Assembly (NCBI RefSeq): GCF_002211105.1
Contig: NZ_JPUA01000008.1
Location: forward strand, 1 to 49,005
DNA: 49,005 nt
Direction: 5' to 3'
Origin: Halomonas campaniensis
Lineage (GTDB): Bacteria > Pseudomonadota > Gammaproteobacteria > Pseudomonadales > Halomonadaceae
In this document: positions 34,399 through 44,857 of the stretch, piece after piece
Layout: each line of letters begins with the position of its first letter
Numbering within the stretch: the stretch's first letter is position 1
The notes under the pieces: model-generated
Told to the model about the DNA's origin: nothing
Seen by the model: the letters and a program-made list of their open reading frames with translations, nothing else
Databases searched by the model: none
Translations under genes and position numbers: made by a program

Positions 34399-36750
34399 TT
34401 AGAACGATTGGCCAAGTGAGAACTGGAAGAACTGGGTATCATCGCCGCTCTTATCGTTCAATGGCTCGGCAACGCTGAAGGTTAGCGGGCCCACCGGCGT
34501 TAGCCACGAAAGGCCGATACCGGCACTGTAGCGCAAATCGCCTAGATCAACGCCGGAGTTACACTGCTGGCGCCCTGCGTCTTCTGCAAGCACATCGTAG
34601 CAAGAGGTCAGGAAGGTATTACCGCCATCCAGGAACAGCGATGTTTGCAGCGCGCGCTGGTTTTCAACAAAGGGCAGCGGGAAAATGATCTCGGCGCTAC
34701 CTTCTATTGAGACGTTACCGCCCAGAGTACGGTCACGGCCACCTTCGGTTGCTGGCGTGGTGCGCTGCCCCAGCGTATTCGACGTAAAGCCACGCACCGA
34801 GCCAAGACCGCCCGCGTAGAAGTTCTCATAGAAAGGGAACGGATCGTTGCCGCCCAGCGTATCGGCATAACCAGCGTTGCCGGTAAATTTGAACGCCCAG
34901 GTCTCATCATCGTTAATCGGGAAGAGCTGTTGCGCCCGCGCGCGCAGCTTGTAGTACTCTGAATCGCTGCCCGGCACGCCGGTTTCAAGCGATAAACGCT
35001 GATAGTTACCATCGGTCGGCATAATACCGCGGTTGAGGTTGTTGCGTGTCCAGCTAGCGGTCAGCTTCAGGCTTTGCGCATCTTCGCCCTGATCTTCCAC
35101 ATAGCGACGAATTTCTGAGGCGGTGTCGAAGTAGGTTTTCACCGTTAGGTCTTCAACGCTGGCACCGAAGTTAAGACGCGACAGTTCGCTAATGGGATAA
35201 CCAAAGTTGATGCCGGCACCGTAGGCATCCGTCGAGAAGGTTGAAATATCCGAATCGGCGTAATCGGTTTCACGGTAGAACACATTGTAACCGCGAGAAA
35301 TGCCATCCAGCGTCCAGTAGGGGTCGGTGAACCCAAAGTTAACGCTGGTAAACGTATCACTGCGCTGAGCGCCTACGTTGACGCGATTACCGGTACCCAG
35401 GAAGTTGTTCTGGGATAGTCCAACACCGTAAATAACCCCGGCGCTCTGGGAGAAGCCAACGCTTGCCGAGACTGAGCCCGAGGGCTGCTCTTCGACATTA
35501 TAAGTCACATCGAGCAAATCCGGTTCGCCAGGCACTGACTCAGTATCCACTTCTACTTGACTAAAGAAGCCCAGCCGTTCAAGACGCTGACGCGATTGGG
35601 TAATGGCTTCGGTGGAAGCGGGCGCGCCCTCCAACTGAATCATCTCTCGCCGCAGTACTTCATCCTGAGTGGTGGTATTTCCGTAAAACTCGATGCGGCG
35701 CACGTAGGCGCGCTCACCGGGATTGACGGCAATCACCAGGTCGACCGTTTCACCGTCCTCAGCCATTTCAGGCACGCCCTGAATATCAGCAAAGGCAAAG
35801 CCCTCGGCGCCTAAACGTTGGCGAAGGGCTTCCGTAGAGGCATTTACATCACCACGGGAAAAAATCTCTCCCTCTTTGACGGTGAGTAGTTGGCGGGCTT
35901 CATTTTCGCTGATCTGTAGATCACCTGCGAAACGGATGTTGCCAACCCGGTACTGGGCACCCTCATCAACGTTGAGAGTAATAAAGATTTCTGATTTTTC
36001 AGGGCCAATCGATACCTGAGTCGAGGTAACATCGAAGTTGACGTAGCCGCGATCCAGATAAAATGATCGCAGCCGCTCGATATCACCCGAAAGCGCTTCA
36101 CGGGAGTACTCGTCGCTAGAGAACCAGCCGAAAAAGCGTCCTGGCCGATCATTTAACTCAAACACACCCCGCAGCGTTTCATCATCAAAGGCTTCGTTAC
36201 CAACGATATTGATTTGGCGAATCTTGGCCACTTCACCTTCGTTGATATTGATATTGACCTGCACCCGGCCCTCATCAACCTCTTCCACTTCGGTATCGAT
36301 GCTGGCGCTGTAGCGGCCTTGAGACTGATAGACACCTTCCAGCTCACGCTGTATCTCTTCCAGCGTTGAGAGCTCCAGCACCTGGCCCTCCGAGAGCCCT
36401 GATTCACGCAAACCATTGCGCAAGTCCTCTTCGGAGATCTGGTCGTTGCCGCTGATCTGAAGCCGCGCAATGGTTGGACGCTCGACGACCTGAATAACCA
36501 GCACATCGCCTTCGCGTGCCAGGGAGACATCGTCAAATAGCCCTGTGGCGAACAAGTCACGGGCAGCGGCAGCTAACTGCTCTTCGCTGACGCGCTCATT
36601 GGCACTCACCGGAAATGCATTGAAGACCGAGGCGGCGGATACCCGCTGCAGTCCTTCCACTCGAATGTCTGAAACATCAAAGGATTGTGCTTGGGCGCCG
36701 CTGGCGCCTGCCAGCAAGAGTGCCGCCATTCCAAGGGTCTTGATTTTCAT
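34399..36750 (-). CDS. bamA: Outer-membrane protein assembly factor BamA
   Basis: A 783-residue outer-membrane protein, core of the BAM complex. A signal peptide ending GAQA-QSF is followed by five POTRA domains (about residues 22-420) and a 16-strand barrel. The conserved VRGF of loop 6 (GLGSVRGF) is near residue 650, and the chain ends in Phe (FFQFSLGQSF), the barrel signature. It folds and inserts beta-barrel proteins delivered by Skp and SurA. It is flanked by rseP and skp in the usual order. A separate promoter may lie in the 100-base gap after rseP. Confidence 0.96.
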   Translation of the reverse strand: MKIKTLGMAALLLAGASGAQAQSFDVSDIRVEGLQRVSAASVFNAFPVSANERVSEEQLAAAARDLFATGLFDDVSLAREGDVLVIQVVERPTIARLQISGNDQISEEDLRNGLRESGLSEGQVLELSTLEEIQRELEGVYQSQGRYSASIDTEVEEVDEGRVQVNININEGEVAKIRQINIVGNEAFDDETLRGVFELNDRPGRFFGWFSSDEYSREALSGDIERLRSFYLDRGYVNFDVTSTQVSIGPEKSEIFITLNVDEGAQYRVGNIRFAGDLQISENEARQLLTVKEGEIFSRGDVNASTEALRQRLGAEGFAFADIQGVPEMAEDGETVDLVIAVNPGERAYVRRIEFYGNTTTQDEVLRREMIQLEGAPASTEAITQSRQRLERLGFFSQVEVDTESVPGEPDLLDVTYNVEEQPSGSVSASVGFSQSAGVIYGVGLSQNNFLGTGNRVNVGAQRSDTFTSVNFGFTDPYWTLDGISRGYNVFYRETDYADSDISTFSTDAYGAGINFGYPISELSRLNFGASVEDLTVKTYFDTASEIRRYVEDQGEDAQSLKLTASWTRNNLNRGIMPTDGNYQRLSLETGVPGSDSEYYKLRARAQQLFPINDDETWAFKFTGNAGYADTLGGNDPFPFYENFYAGGLGSVRGFTSNTLGQRTTPATEGGRDRTLGGNVSIEGSAEIIFPLPFVENQRALQTSLFLDGGNTFLTSCYDVLAEDAGRQQCNSGVDLGDLRYSAGIGLSWLTPVGPLTFSVAEPLNDKSGDDTQFFQFSLGQSF

Positions 36751-36797
36751 GCAGTCAATTCGCTCGCGTTGGTCTGCCGTTCATTCCAGAAAGGCAC

Positions 36798-36825
36798 CAT
36801 ATACATTTGTGCAGGCAGATGACAA
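36798..36825 (-). promoter_or_regulatory. Candidate promoter for bamA within the operon
   Basis: On the minus strand TTGTCA (36820-36825) and TATATG (36798-36803) are separated by 16 bases, about 48 bases before the bamA ATG. The -35 is good, the -10 fair. A sigma-E type motif was looked for here and not clearly found. Confidence 0.4.
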
Positions 36826-36850
36826 GGCATCCTGCGCGCTACACGCGTCA

Positions 36851-38215
36851 TTACCACAGGCGCATCAGATCAAAATAGAGAGCCATCAACATTAGGGTGC
36901 CTACCATGGCAAGCCCAATGCGCAATCCTACAGCTTGGGTTTTTTCCGATACTGGCCGTCCACGCACGACCTCCATAAAATAATAAAGCAAGTGGCCACC
37001 ATCGAGCACCGGGATAGGTAGTAAGTTAAGCACCCCCAGGCTGATAGAAAGATACGCTAGAAAGCCAATAAACGCTTCCATCCCCGCACGGGCGGAATCA
37101 CCTGAGACCTGCGCAATGGTGATTGGTCCGGACAAATTGGAAGGCGAGATCAGCCCCACAAACATTTTGCGTATGGCATCTAAGGTTAGAAGCGTCATCG
37201 CTCCAGTGCGCGAAACAGCCTGGCCTACCGCTTCGATAGGGCCGTAACGGATTTCACGCTGGAACTCTGCTGGCCACTCGACCTGTTCAGCGCCTGCGCC
37301 GATATAACCAATCTCAACCCCGGTTTCCAAACGGTTACGCCCGGGGGTTAAGTCAACACTCGACTGCTCCCCATTTCGCTCATAGGTGAGCTGCAGCGTT
37401 TCGCCGGGACTACTTCGCACCATGTTAACGAAGTGCATCCAATCATCGACTGTTTCGCCATTAACCGCCACCATCCGATCACCAGCTTCCAGCCCTGCTT
37501 GGTCTGCGGCTTCCCCACTGACTACCTGGCCTAAAACAGCCGGGAATTCCGGCTGCCATGGGGTAATACCCAGTGTTTGCAACGGCTGAGGCGGATCCTG
37601 GCGCACTAAATAATCAGTCACAGACAACCCAAAGCGCTGTGGGTCGCTCGCGCCTTCAGGGCGGGCGTCGATATCCAGCTCTCCGCTGAAGCCAATAATC
37701 GACACCAGCTTGAGGTTAACATCCTCCCAAGAGCGCATCTCATCGCCCTGAATGGCGACAATTTCATCGCCATTGGAAAGCCCAGCCTCGGCGGCTGGGG
37801 AGTCAGGCGCAACGCTGCCTACCATTGGCGATACCACCGTGGTACCTGCCACGAACAGCACCCAATAAGCCACGATCGCCAGTAAAAAGTTAGCAATAGG
37901 CCCTGCCGCCACAATCGCAATGCGCTGCCACACGGTTTTGCGGTTAAACGCTTGGTCAAGCTGCTCTTCCGGAACTGGCGCCTCACGCTCATCGAGCATT
38001 TTGACATAGCCACCCAGCGGAATGGCGGCTATCGCGAACTCGGTGCCGTGGCGGTCAACACGCGACCATAGCGGCTTGCCAAAGCCTACCGAAAAACGCA
38101 GCACTTTGACCCCGCAGCGCCTGGCCACCCAAAAGTGGCCAAACTCGTGGAAGGTCACTAACAGACCCAACACCACGATGACCGCTAAAATATTCTGTAT
38201 TAGGCCCACATTCAC
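36851..38215 (-). CDS. rseP: RIP metalloprotease RseP
   Basis: A 454-residue inner-membrane site-2 protease. The zinc site HEFGH is at residues 23-27 in the first helix, two PDZ domains follow in the periplasmic part (around GDEIVAIQGDEM and GDRMVAVNGETV), and the third zinc ligand is in PVLDGGH near residue 405. RseP cuts the anti-sigma factor RseA after DegS and so releases sigma-E under envelope stress; it also removes leftover signal peptides. The length is that of E. coli RseP (450). It lies between dxr and bamA. Confidence 0.95.
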   Translation of the reverse strand: MNVGLIQNILAVIVVLGLLVTFHEFGHFWVARRCGVKVLRFSVGFGKPLWSRVDRHGTEFAIAAIPLGGYVKMLDEREAPVPEEQLDQAFNRKTVWQRIAIVAAGPIANFLLAIVAYWVLFVAGTTVVSPMVGSVAPDSPAAEAGLSNGDEIVAIQGDEMRSWEDVNLKLVSIIGFSGELDIDARPEGASDPQRFGLSVTDYLVRQDPPQPLQTLGITPWQPEFPAVLGQVVSGEAADQAGLEAGDRMVAVNGETVDDWMHFVNMVRSSPGETLQLTYERNGEQSSVDLTPGRNRLETGVEIGYIGAGAEQVEWPAEFQREIRYGPIEAVGQAVSRTGAMTLLTLDAIRKMFVGLISPSNLSGPITIAQVSGDSARAGMEAFIGFLAYLSISLGVLNLLPIPVLDGGHLLYYFMEVVRGRPVSEKTQAVGLRIGLAMVGTLMLMALYFDLMRLW

Positions 38216-38254
38216 TCCTTAACGCCCTGCACTAACGACCAACTCATCGAATGC

Positions 38255-39466
38255 TTAAGCGGACCACCTTGTTACCAGTTCCAGCGCCTGCTGCCGCGCC
38301 CATTGATCGGTTGCCAATACGCTGTCCAGGCTGTCGACCCGGCCTTGACAGGGGCGCGATAGGACGTCGGCCACCAGTTGTCCAATCGCCGTAAAGCCGA
38401 TCCGGCGCTGCAGAAAGGCGTCTACAGCGACTTCATTAGCGGCGTTGAGCACAACAGGTGCCATACCGCCCTGTTGCATCGCGTCGCGGGCAAGCCCCAG
38501 GCAGGGGAAACGGCCTTCATCGGGGGCTTCAAAATCGAGCCGTGCCACCTGAAAAAGGTCAAGGGTTTCAACGCCAGCGTCAATGCGCTCCGGCCAAGCA
38601 AGCCCATAGGCAATCGGTGTACGCATATCTGGATTACCCAGCTGGGCAATCACAGAACCATCGTGATACGCCGCCATGGAGTGAATCACGCTTTGGGGGT
38701 GGACTACCACTTGGATCTGCTCAGGGGTAGCGTCAAATAACCAACAAGCTTCTATCAACTCCAACCCTTTGTTCATCAGCGTGGCGCTATCCACCGATAT
38801 TTTACGCCCCATCGACCAGTTCGGGTGAGCGCAGGCCTGCTCGGGAGTGACATTGTTGATATCGATCTGGCTCCAGGTACGAAACGGCCCCCCAGAGGCC
38901 GTTAGCAGTAGCTGACGAACGCCGTGCTTGGCAAGTCCGCCGCGATGCTCCGCAGGTAGACACTGGTAAATGGCATTATGTTCGGAATCAATCGGCAGTA
39001 ATGTCGCGCCGGAGCGCGAAACCGCATCCATAAATAGCGCGCCGCTCATCACCAGCGCTTCTTTATTGGCCAATAGCACGCGCTTGCCTGCTTCAGCCGC
39101 GGCTAGTGCAGGTAGCAGGCCTGCAGCCCCTACAATGGCTGCCATCACGCAGTCGACGCTCGCGTCTCTGGCAACATCACACAGCGCCTGCGGCCCTGCA
39201 CTCACTTCGGTGGTTTGGCCCGCTCGCTTAAGCTCCTCGCGCAGCCAAGCGGCATCGGCTTCATCATCCAATACAGCTACCGCGGGGCGGTGCGTTAAAC
39301 ACTGCGCTAGCAGGGCCTCTTTGGAGGTGTGTGCAGTGAGGGCATGGACGCTATAACGGTCAGGGTGGCGACCAATCACATCCAGCGTGCTGGTTCCCAC
39401 AGAGCCTGTCGACCCAAGTACCGTCACGCGCTGCATAGCCGTGGGCTGATTAGCGTATTGACTCAT
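38255..39466 (-). CDS. dxr: 1-deoxy-D-xylulose-5-phosphate reductoisomerase
   Basis: A 403-residue NADPH-dependent enzyme, second step of the MEP pathway to isopentenyl diphosphate. The Rossmann motif [15 protein letters not shown] is near residue 17, metal ligands are in [13 protein letters not shown], and [21 protein letters not shown] follows. Its start overlaps the stop of cdsA by four bases (ATGA). It supplies the isoprenoid units used by UppS, encoded in the same operon. Confidence 0.96.
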   Translation of the reverse strand: MSQYANQPTAMQRVTVLGSTGSVGTSTLDVIGRHPDRYSVHALTAHTSKEALLAQCLTHRPAVAVLDDEADAAWLREELKRAGQTTEVSAGPQALCDVARDASVDCVMAAIVGAAGLLPALAAAEAGKRVLLANKEALVMSGALFMDAVSRSGATLLPIDSEHNAIYQCLPAEHRGGLAKHGVRQLLLTASGGPFRTWSQIDINNVTPEQACAHPNWSMGRKISVDSATLMNKGLELIEACWLFDATPEQIQVVVHPQSVIHSMAAYHDGSVIAQLGNPDMRTPIAYGLAWPERIDAGVETLDLFQVARLDFEAPDEGRFPCLGLARDAMQQGGMAPVVLNAANEVAVDAFLQRRIGFTAIGQLVADVLSRPCQGRVDSLDSVLATDQWARQQALELVTRWSA

Positions 39467-40293
39467 AGCGGCGGCACCTGAGCAAACACTTGAACCAGCA
39501 CTTCCACATAGAACAGCGCAAACAGCGGTATCGCCGCAGTGAGGCTATCAATGCGATCCAGCACCCCGCCGTGGCCGGGGAGCAACTGGCTCGAATCTTT
39601 GATATTGCGATGGCGCTTGAGCATACTTTCCAATAGATCCCCTAGCACAGAAGCCAGGGTGACCACGGCGGTGACGAGTACCAGGGTAATCCCGCCGACC
39701 AGGTTCAGCGGCAACCACAGCGCAAACAGGATGGCCAGCATCGCGGTCGCCGCCAAGCCACCGAATACGCCCTCCCATGATTTGCCAGGACTGACGTGGG
39801 GCGCCAATTTGCGCTTACCCCAGTTCCGTCCGACAAAGTAGGCGCCAATATCCGCGCACCACACCAGCAACAGCACAAACAGCAGCCAAGCCATACCAAT
39901 GTCGCGCAGAACGTTAAACCCCACCCAGCAGGGCAACAGCACCCATAGGCCCATCGCCAACCGCCGCCCAGTGGCCTGCCACTGGCCACCTGAAGCAGGG
40001 TAGCGGGTAACCCAATAGAGATTCACCAGCCAGCCAGCGGCGGAGAGCCAAAGCGGCCATATCGCCGTGGCAGCGCCGGTCAGCCACATCGCTAGCATCA
40101 ATACGGCCATCACGGCCACTAGCTGGGCACGCTGCACCGTGCGGGTAACACCCGCCAGATTGGCCCACTCCCAGGTGGCAAGTAGCACCATCAACGCCGT
40201 AAATAGCGCGAATGCGCCGCCGTCTAATCCAAACAGGCCAGCCAGCACCAGGGGTGCCAGCCAGGCTGCGGTGATAATCCGCTGTTTAAGCAC
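39463..40293 (-). CDS. cdsA: Phosphatidate cytidylyltransferase
   Basis: A 276-residue inner-membrane enzyme with about eight helices that makes CDP-diacylglycerol from phosphatidate and CTP. The family signature is complete near the C-terminus: [20 protein letters not shown]; the preceding [16 protein letters not shown] is also typical. It overlaps uppS by eight bases upstream and dxr by four bases downstream, so the three are tightly coupled. Confidence 0.95.
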   Translation of the reverse strand: MLKQRIITAAWLAPLVLAGLFGLDGGAFALFTALMVLLATWEWANLAGVTRTVQRAQLVAVMAVLMLAMWLTGAATAIWPLWLSAAGWLVNLYWVTRYPASGGQWQATGRRLAMGLWVLLPCWVGFNVLRDIGMAWLLFVLLLVWCADIGAYFVGRNWGKRKLAPHVSPGKSWEGVFGGLAATAMLAILFALWLPLNLVGGITLVLVTAVVTLASVLGDLLESMLKRHRNIKDSSQLLPGHGGVLDRIDSLTAAIPLFALFYVEVLVQVFAQVPPL

Positions 40294-41074
40294 CCTGCGC
40301 CTCTATTTGTTCGTCCGTCATGCCAAAGCGACGACGGCGCTGACAGAAGTCGTTTAATGCCGCGTCAAACGCCTCCGCACCGAAGTCGGGCCATAGCAGC
40401 GGGGAAAAGTGCAGTTCAGCATAGGCCAACTGCCAAAGCATAAAGTTGGATAGCCGCTGCTCACCGCTGGTGCGTATGCACAGATCCACCGGCGGCACGT
40501 CTTCAATCCCCATTGCGGTGTCAAAACACGCCTCGTCGATCTCCGCAGGTGATAACTCGCCTGCCGCCACTTGTTCGGCGAGTGTGCGTGCCGCACGCGC
40601 TATATCCCACTGCCCCCCATAGTTAGCAGCAATCACCAAATGCATACCCGTGTTGCCCGCGGTTAACGCTTCAGCACGCTGAATATGCTTCTGGATGGCG
40701 TGGGAAAAGCCCCGCTGTTCACCAATGATCGAGAGGCGCACATTACGCTCGTTGAGCTTTTTGACTTCGCGCTTTAGCGCCATCAAAAAAAGCTCCATCA
40801 AGGCGTTGACCTCTGCGGCTGGGCGCTTCCAATTTTCACTGGAAAACGCAAACAGGCTGAGCGTTTGCACTTCGCGTTCGGCGGCCCGCTGAATCACCGC
40901 ACGCACGGTTTCCACTCCGGCCCGGTGCCCGCGCACCCCCGAAAGTCCGCGCGCACGCGCCCAGCGGTTATTGCCATCCATAATGATGGCAACATGAGAC
41001 GGCGGGGCTTCCCCGGCCAGAGAAGACGCACTGGCATCGTCCGGCTGTTTTTCAGGAAGCTGCGGTGACGTCAT
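40286..41074 (-). CDS. uppS: Undecaprenyl diphosphate synthase (cis-prenyltransferase)
   Basis: A 262-residue cytoplasmic enzyme that adds isopentenyl units to farnesyl diphosphate to make the C55 carrier for peptidoglycan and lipopolysaccharide. Active-site segments are HVAIIMDGNNRWARARGL (catalytic Asp), GHRAGVE, FAFSSENWKRP, and the C-terminal DLCIRTSGEQRLSNFMLWQ...ELHF. The ATG at 41074 and a GTG at 41089 are both possible, neither with a strong ribosome site; the first 25 residues are non-conserved. A terminator-like hairpin lies between frr and this gene, so it may depend on partial read-through. Confidence 0.93.
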   Translation of the reverse strand: MTSPQLPEKQPDDASASSLAGEAPPSHVAIIMDGNNRWARARGLSGVRGHRAGVETVRAVIQRAAEREVQTLSLFAFSSENWKRPAAEVNALMELFLMALKREVKKLNERNVRLSIIGEQRGFSHAIQKHIQRAEALTAGNTGMHLVIAANYGGQWDIARAARTLAEQVAAGELSPAEIDEACFDTAMGIEDVPPVDLCIRTSGEQRLSNFMLWQLAYAELHFSPLLWPDFGAEAFDAALNDFCQRRRRFGMTDEQIEAQGA

Positions 41075-41123
41075 GGATTCTCGCACCAAAGATCAGTCAT
41101 AAAAAAACCAGCCAGAGTGTGGC

Positions 41124-41147
41124 AAAACGGGCAGCCTAAGCTGCCCG
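41124..41147 (-). terminator. Intrinsic terminator after frr
   Basis: On the minus strand CGGGCAGC pairs with GCTGCCCG (41128-41135 with 41140-41147, four-base loop), followed directly by TTTT. A second T run (seven T) lies about 20 bases further. It would partly separate pyrH-frr from uppS onward. Confidence 0.6.
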
Positions 41148-41167
41148 CGGCTGAATAAAGCACAGGT

Positions 41168-41725
41168 TTATACCTGCATGAGATCCTGCTCTTTTGCAGT
41201 TAGCGCCTTATCGATTTCAGCAATATATTTGTCGGTCAGCTTTTGAATCGCGTCTTCGCCTTCACGCTGATCGTCTTCGGTGATCTCTTTATCTTTTAGC
41301 AACGATTTGAAATCACCGTTGGCATCGCGGCGTACGTTACGCACGGCAACGCGGGCGTTTTCAGCTTCGCTGCGGGCCTGCTTGATGTAGCCTTTGCGGG
41401 TCTCTTCGGTGAGCATGGGCATCGGCACACGGATCACGTTGCCAGCACTGGCCGGGTTCAAACCCAGATCAGAAGTCATGATGGCCTTTTCGATCTTCTG
41501 CACCATGCCCTGCTCCCACGGCGCAATCGTCAGCGTGCGGGCGTCTTCAACGTTGACTGAAGCCACTTGGCTAAGCGGTACCTGGCTGCCGTAATAATCC
41601 ACAGTCACCGCGTCTAAAATGCTCGGGTGAGCACGACCGGTACGAATTTTATTGAAGTTGCTATGCAGCGCCTCAACGCTTTTCTTCATGCGCGATTCGG
41701 CATCTTTCTTAATATCGTTGATCAC
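41168..41725 (-). CDS. frr: Ribosome recycling factor
   Basis: A 185-residue protein that, with EF-G, splits the post-termination ribosome. It has the size of the E. coli protein (185) and the typical segments [59 protein letters not shown] and [11 protein letters not shown]. It begins four bases after pyrH and is followed by a terminator hairpin. Confidence 0.97.
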   Translation of the reverse strand: MINDIKKDAESRMKKSVEALHSNFNKIRTGRAHPSILDAVTVDYYGSQVPLSQVASVNVEDARTLTIAPWEQGMVQKIEKAIMTSDLGLNPASAGNVIRVPMPMLTEETRKGYIKQARSEAENARVAVRNVRRDANGDFKSLLKDKEITEDDQREGEDAIQKLTDKYIAEIDKALTAKEQDLMQV

Positions 41726-41729
41726 GTCA

Positions 41730-42503
41730 TTACCCTCTGTATATCAGCGTGCCTTCCTTGCCCCCTACCACCATGTTCAGTAGGGCACCAGGCTTATTCA
41801 TGTCAAATACCCGCACCGGCATATTATGGTCACGTACCAGGCAGATAGCGGTCAAATCCATAACGCCCAATTTTTGATCCAGGGCGTCGTCGTAAGAGAG
41901 CTGGTCGTACTTCACCGCATCTGGATGTTTTACCGGGTCTTTATTGTAGACGCCATCGACTTTGGTCGCTTTGATCACGACATCGGCGTCAACCTCAATA
42001 CCGCGTAAACAGGCAGCAGAGTCGGTAGTGAAGAAGGGGTTACCTGTCCCTGCAGAGAACAGCACGACATCCCCGGAGGTTAAATAGCGAATGGCGGTAC
42101 GCCGGTCATAGTGCTCTACTACACCGCTCATGGGGATGGCGGACATCACGCGCGAGCGGATGTTGGAGCGCTCTAAGGCATCGCGCATCGCCAGCGCATT
42201 CATCACGGTCGCCAGCATACCCATATGGTCACCGGTGACGCGATCCATACCCGCTTCATTGAGCGCCGCGCCACGGAACAAGTTACCACCGCCAATCACG
42301 ATGCCCACCTGCACCCCAATGCCGACGAGCTGGCCAATCTCCAGCGCCATGCGGTCAAGCACCTTAGGGTCAATACCAAAATCGTGCTCCCCCATTAACG
42401 CTTCGCCAGACAGTTTGAGCAAAATACGTTTGTATTTTGACTTGGTGCCCGCGGCTTTGCTGGGTGCTACATGGGGGGTAGGCTCTTGAACATCACTCGA
42501 CAT
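41730..42503 (-). CDS. pyrH: UMP kinase
   Basis: A 257-residue hexameric amino-acid-kinase-fold enzyme that makes UDP from UMP with ATP. The core starts [15 protein letters not shown] and includes [34 protein letters not shown] and [19 protein letters not shown]. The first 22 residues, rich in Pro, Ala and Lys, are an extension not found in E. coli PyrH (241). AGGAGAG precedes the ATG. GTP activation and UTP inhibition are family properties. Confidence 0.96.
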   Translation of the reverse strand: MSSDVQEPTPHVAPSKAAGTKSKYKRILLKLSGEALMGEHDFGIDPKVLDRMALEIGQLVGIGVQVGIVIGGGNLFRGAALNEAGMDRVTGDHMGMLATVMNALAMRDALERSNIRSRVMSAIPMSGVVEHYDRRTAIRYLTSGDVVLFSAGTGNPFFTTDSAACLRGIEVDADVVIKATKVDGVYNKDPVKHPDAVKYDQLSYDDALDQKLGVMDLTAICLVRDHNMPVRVFDMNKPGALLNMVVGGKEGTLIYRG

Positions 42504-42593
42504 GGCATCTCTCCTGAGGCAGACCTATAAACAGGCAGGCGGGGCAGCCCCTTGGTATAAAACCAGTGAATAAAACCAGCTATATCAGGGCTG

Positions 42594-42655
42594 ATTATAC
42601 TAGCATTCATTATACAGGGGCCGGATACGCGAAGGCGTGCGCTCGCGCGCACGCC
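42594..42655 (-). promoter_or_regulatory. pyrH upstream region: GC hairpin and two -10 boxes
   Basis: On the minus strand, after tsf, a 9-bp hairpin (GGCGTGCGC with GCGCACGCC, 42634-42642 with 42647-42655, four-base loop) is followed by two TATAAT boxes at 42609-42614 and 42594-42599. The hairpin has no T run so any terminator function is doubtful. Neither TATAAT has a good -35, but two exact -10 boxes within 20 bases make a pyrH promoter likely. Confidence 0.42.
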
Positions 42656-42679
42656 ATCTTCTTTCTGAAACCTCTGACC

Positions 42680-43549
42680 TCAGCGACGGCCAGCCTGTTC
42701 CATTACTTCTTTAGCGAAGTCGACTTCTTCTTTCTCGATACCTTCGCCAACTTCAAAGCGCGTAAAGCCAACCACTTCGCCGCCCGCCGCTTTGACGAAC
42801 TCAGCGACCGTTTGGTTGGGATCTTTAACAAACGGCTGCTCGGTCAGGCTGTTTTCTGCCAAGTACTTTTTCAAGCGGCCCTGAACCATTTTCTCAGCGA
42901 TCTGCTCCGGCTTACCGGCCATATCCGGCTGCGCCAGAATAATCGCCTTTTCCTGATCCAGCTGCTCTTGGGGCATATCGGCAGGATGCGCAACCGCAGG
43001 ATTAATTGCAGCGACGTGCATCGCAACGTCTTTTGCGACTTCCGAAGTACCGCCAGTTAGCACGGTCAGAACGCCAATGCGGCCACCGTGGACGTATTCG
43101 CCTACCAGACCACCGTCAGCAGCGTTCACAACGATGGCACGACGCACACCGATGTTCTCACCGATTTTCTGAACCAGCTGCTCGCGGGCTGCTTCCAGTT
43201 CGCCAGCCATAACGGCAGCGACATCTTCACTTTTGGCCGCAAAGAAAGCCGCGGCGATTTTGTCGGCAAACGCGATGAAGTTGTCATCACGAGCAACAAA
43301 GTCAGTCTCGGAGTTGATTTCAACCATTACGCCGTAGCTGCCATCTTCCGCTACACGTGTAACCACTACACCTTCTGCGGCGATACGGTCGGCTTTCTTC
43401 GCTGCTTTTAGGCCGGAGCTTTTGCGCAGGTTTTCAATCGCAACTTCGATATCACCGTCGGCTTCGGTGAGTGCTTTTTTACACTCCATCATGCCGAGAC
43501 CGGTACGTTCGCGAAGTTCCTTGACCTGAGAGGCGCTGATAGCTGCCAT
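42680..43549 (-). CDS. tsf: Translation elongation factor Ts
   Basis: A 289-residue guanine nucleotide exchange factor for EF-Tu. The N-terminal domain has [20 protein letters not shown] followed by [17 protein letters not shown], the signature of the family, and the core includes [15 protein letters not shown] and [15 protein letters not shown]. The ATG is preceded by AGAGGTGAATT. It follows rpsB after 227 bases with a terminator in the gap, the usual arrangement in which tsf is made less than rpsB. Confidence 0.97.
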   Translation of the reverse strand: MAAISASQVKELRERTGLGMMECKKALTEADGDIEVAIENLRKSSGLKAAKKADRIAAEGVVVTRVAEDGSYGVMVEINSETDFVARDDNFIAFADKIAAAFFAAKSEDVAAVMAGELEAAREQLVQKIGENIGVRRAIVVNAADGGLVGEYVHGGRIGVLTVLTGGTSEVAKDVAMHVAAINPAVAHPADMPQEQLDQEKAIILAQPDMAGKPEQIAEKMVQGRLKKYLAENSLTEQPFVKDPNQTVAEFVKAAGGEVVGFTRFEVGEGIEKEEVDFAKEVMEQAGRR

Positions 43550-43710
43550 GAGAATTCACCTCTGAAATGGTTCTATGAGAGTTAGACGCAACACAGAGTA
43601 TAGGCATGATAAATGACCATCATGTATCACACGCCCTATGTCTCTCTGTATTGCGGGGCCGGTATTGAGTGCCGGCAAATTCGTCCGCTCAGACAGTTCA
43701 TCTGTAGCGG

Positions 43711-43734
43711 GAAAAAGGGGGCAGAGCCCCCTTT
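43711..43734 (-). terminator. Intrinsic terminator/attenuator between rpsB and tsf
   Basis: On the minus strand AAAGGGGGC pairs with GCCCCCTTT (43714-43722 with 43726-43734, loop of three) and runs on into a T stretch (five T in all), then TTCCCG. It lies about 43 bases after the rpsB stop and before tsf. Confidence 0.75.
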
Positions 43735-43776
43735 ATCTTGATGCGGAACACCTGCTCACCGCACCCACTGCTGCAC

Positions 43777-44526
43777 TTACTCAGCGGCAGTGTTGTCTTC
43801 AGCTGCAGCGGCCTCTTCGGTCACTTCAACGAACTCTTCAGCGTTGGCTTCTTTAGCACGACCACACGCATCCGCAATCGCTTTCACGTAGATCTGGATA
43901 GCGCGGATAGAGTCATCGTTGCCGGGGATTACGTAGTCAACGCCATCGGGGTTGGAGTTAGTATCCACCACGCCGATAACCGGGATGCCCAGCTTGTTGG
44001 CTTCGTTGATCGCGATGCGCTCGTGGTCAACGTCGATCACGAACAGTGCGTCCGGCAGGCCGCCCATGTTCTTGATACCACCGATAGAACGCTCAAGCTT
44101 GTCCTGCTCGCGAGTCGCCATCAAGACTTCTTTCTTGGTCAGCTTCTCGAACGTGCCGTCTTCGCGCATGGTTTCAAGATCACGCAGACGCTTAATGGAC
44201 TGACGGATGGTCTTGAAGTTAGTCAACATGCCGCCCAACCAGCGATGGTTGACGAAGGGCTGACCAGCACGGTTAGCTTCTTCTTTAATTACCTTGCTAG
44301 CGCTGCGCTTGGTGCCAACAAACAAAATTTTGTTGTTGGATGCCGCCATCTTCTCGACCACATCGATCGCTTCGTTCAGCGCCGGAAGGGTGTGCTCAAG
44401 GTTGATGATGTGAATCTTGTTGCGCGCGCCGAAGATAAATTTGCTCATCTTCGGGTTCCAGTACTTGGTCTGGTGGCCGAAGTGAGCACCTGCTTTAAGC
44501 AGGTCACGCATATTAACGTGAGACAT
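43777..44526 (-). CDS. rpsB: 30S ribosomal protein S2
   Basis: A 249-residue ribosomal protein. Family segments are [20 protein letters not shown] at the start, [37 protein letters not shown], and [20 protein letters not shown]; the C-terminal tail is very rich in Ala and Glu. AGGAG precedes the ATG. A leader of about 225 bases from the probable promoter suggests autoregulation by S2, which is established in E. coli but only inferred here. Confidence 0.97.
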   Translation of the reverse strand: MSHVNMRDLLKAGAHFGHQTKYWNPKMSKFIFGARNKIHIINLEHTLPALNEAIDVVEKMAASNNKILFVGTKRSASKVIKEEANRAGQPFVNHRWLGGMLTNFKTIRQSIKRLRDLETMREDGTFEKLTKKEVLMATREQDKLERSIGGIKNMGGLPDALFVIDVDHERIAINEANKLGIPVIGVVDTNSNPDGVDYVIPGNDDSIRAIQIYVKAIADACGRAKEANAEEFVEVTEEAAAAEDNTAAE

Positions 44527-44759
44527 GGTAGAACTCCTAAAACTCGGGTTAGGCCTCCACGCACCCCATGGATCCGACCGTTGACCACGTTAGACGTTGC
44601 CAGCGGCACCCGGGACCATGTGCCGGTGCATGTGTGTTTTTAAGGCTTGATAGTGAGCATTGTGTCTCTTGAGAGGCATAATGCGGATTCATCGCCCTGC
44701 CCTACTGCGTCCTTCCCAGCCAAGAAGCTCGGAATCACGATTGCAGGAAAGCGCGCGGC

Positions 44760-44768
44760 TTTATACCA
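44760..44768 (-). promoter_or_regulatory. Extended -10 promoter for rpsB
   Basis: On the minus strand TGGTATAAA (TATAAA at 44760-44765) has the extended -10 form TGnTATAAT with one mismatch. At 17 bases upstream the -35 is TTCATC, weak, as is common for extended -10 promoters. It implies a leader of about 225 bases before rpsB. The stretch 44527-44857 between rpsB and map holds no gene. Confidence 0.5.
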
Positions 44769-44800
44769 TAGATCATTGCCAAGATGAAGTCGCACCCCGT

Positions 44801-44829
44801 TTGACGGTCTTAAATTGCGCCATTCAATT
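44801..44829 (+). promoter_or_regulatory. Candidate promoter for map
   Basis: TTGACG at 44801-44806 is followed after 17 bases by TCAATT at 44824-44829, about 28 bases before the map ATG. The -35 is good, the -10 weak. It overlaps the promoter region of rpsB on the other strand. Confidence 0.35.
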
Positions 44830-44857
44830 TTCCACTCTGCATTCATATAGAGCATTC

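Noticed and set aside
43738..44643. Open frame of about 300 codons on + opposite rpsB
   Set aside because: It is the mirror of rpsB caused by codon bias, has no ribosome site and resembles no known protein.
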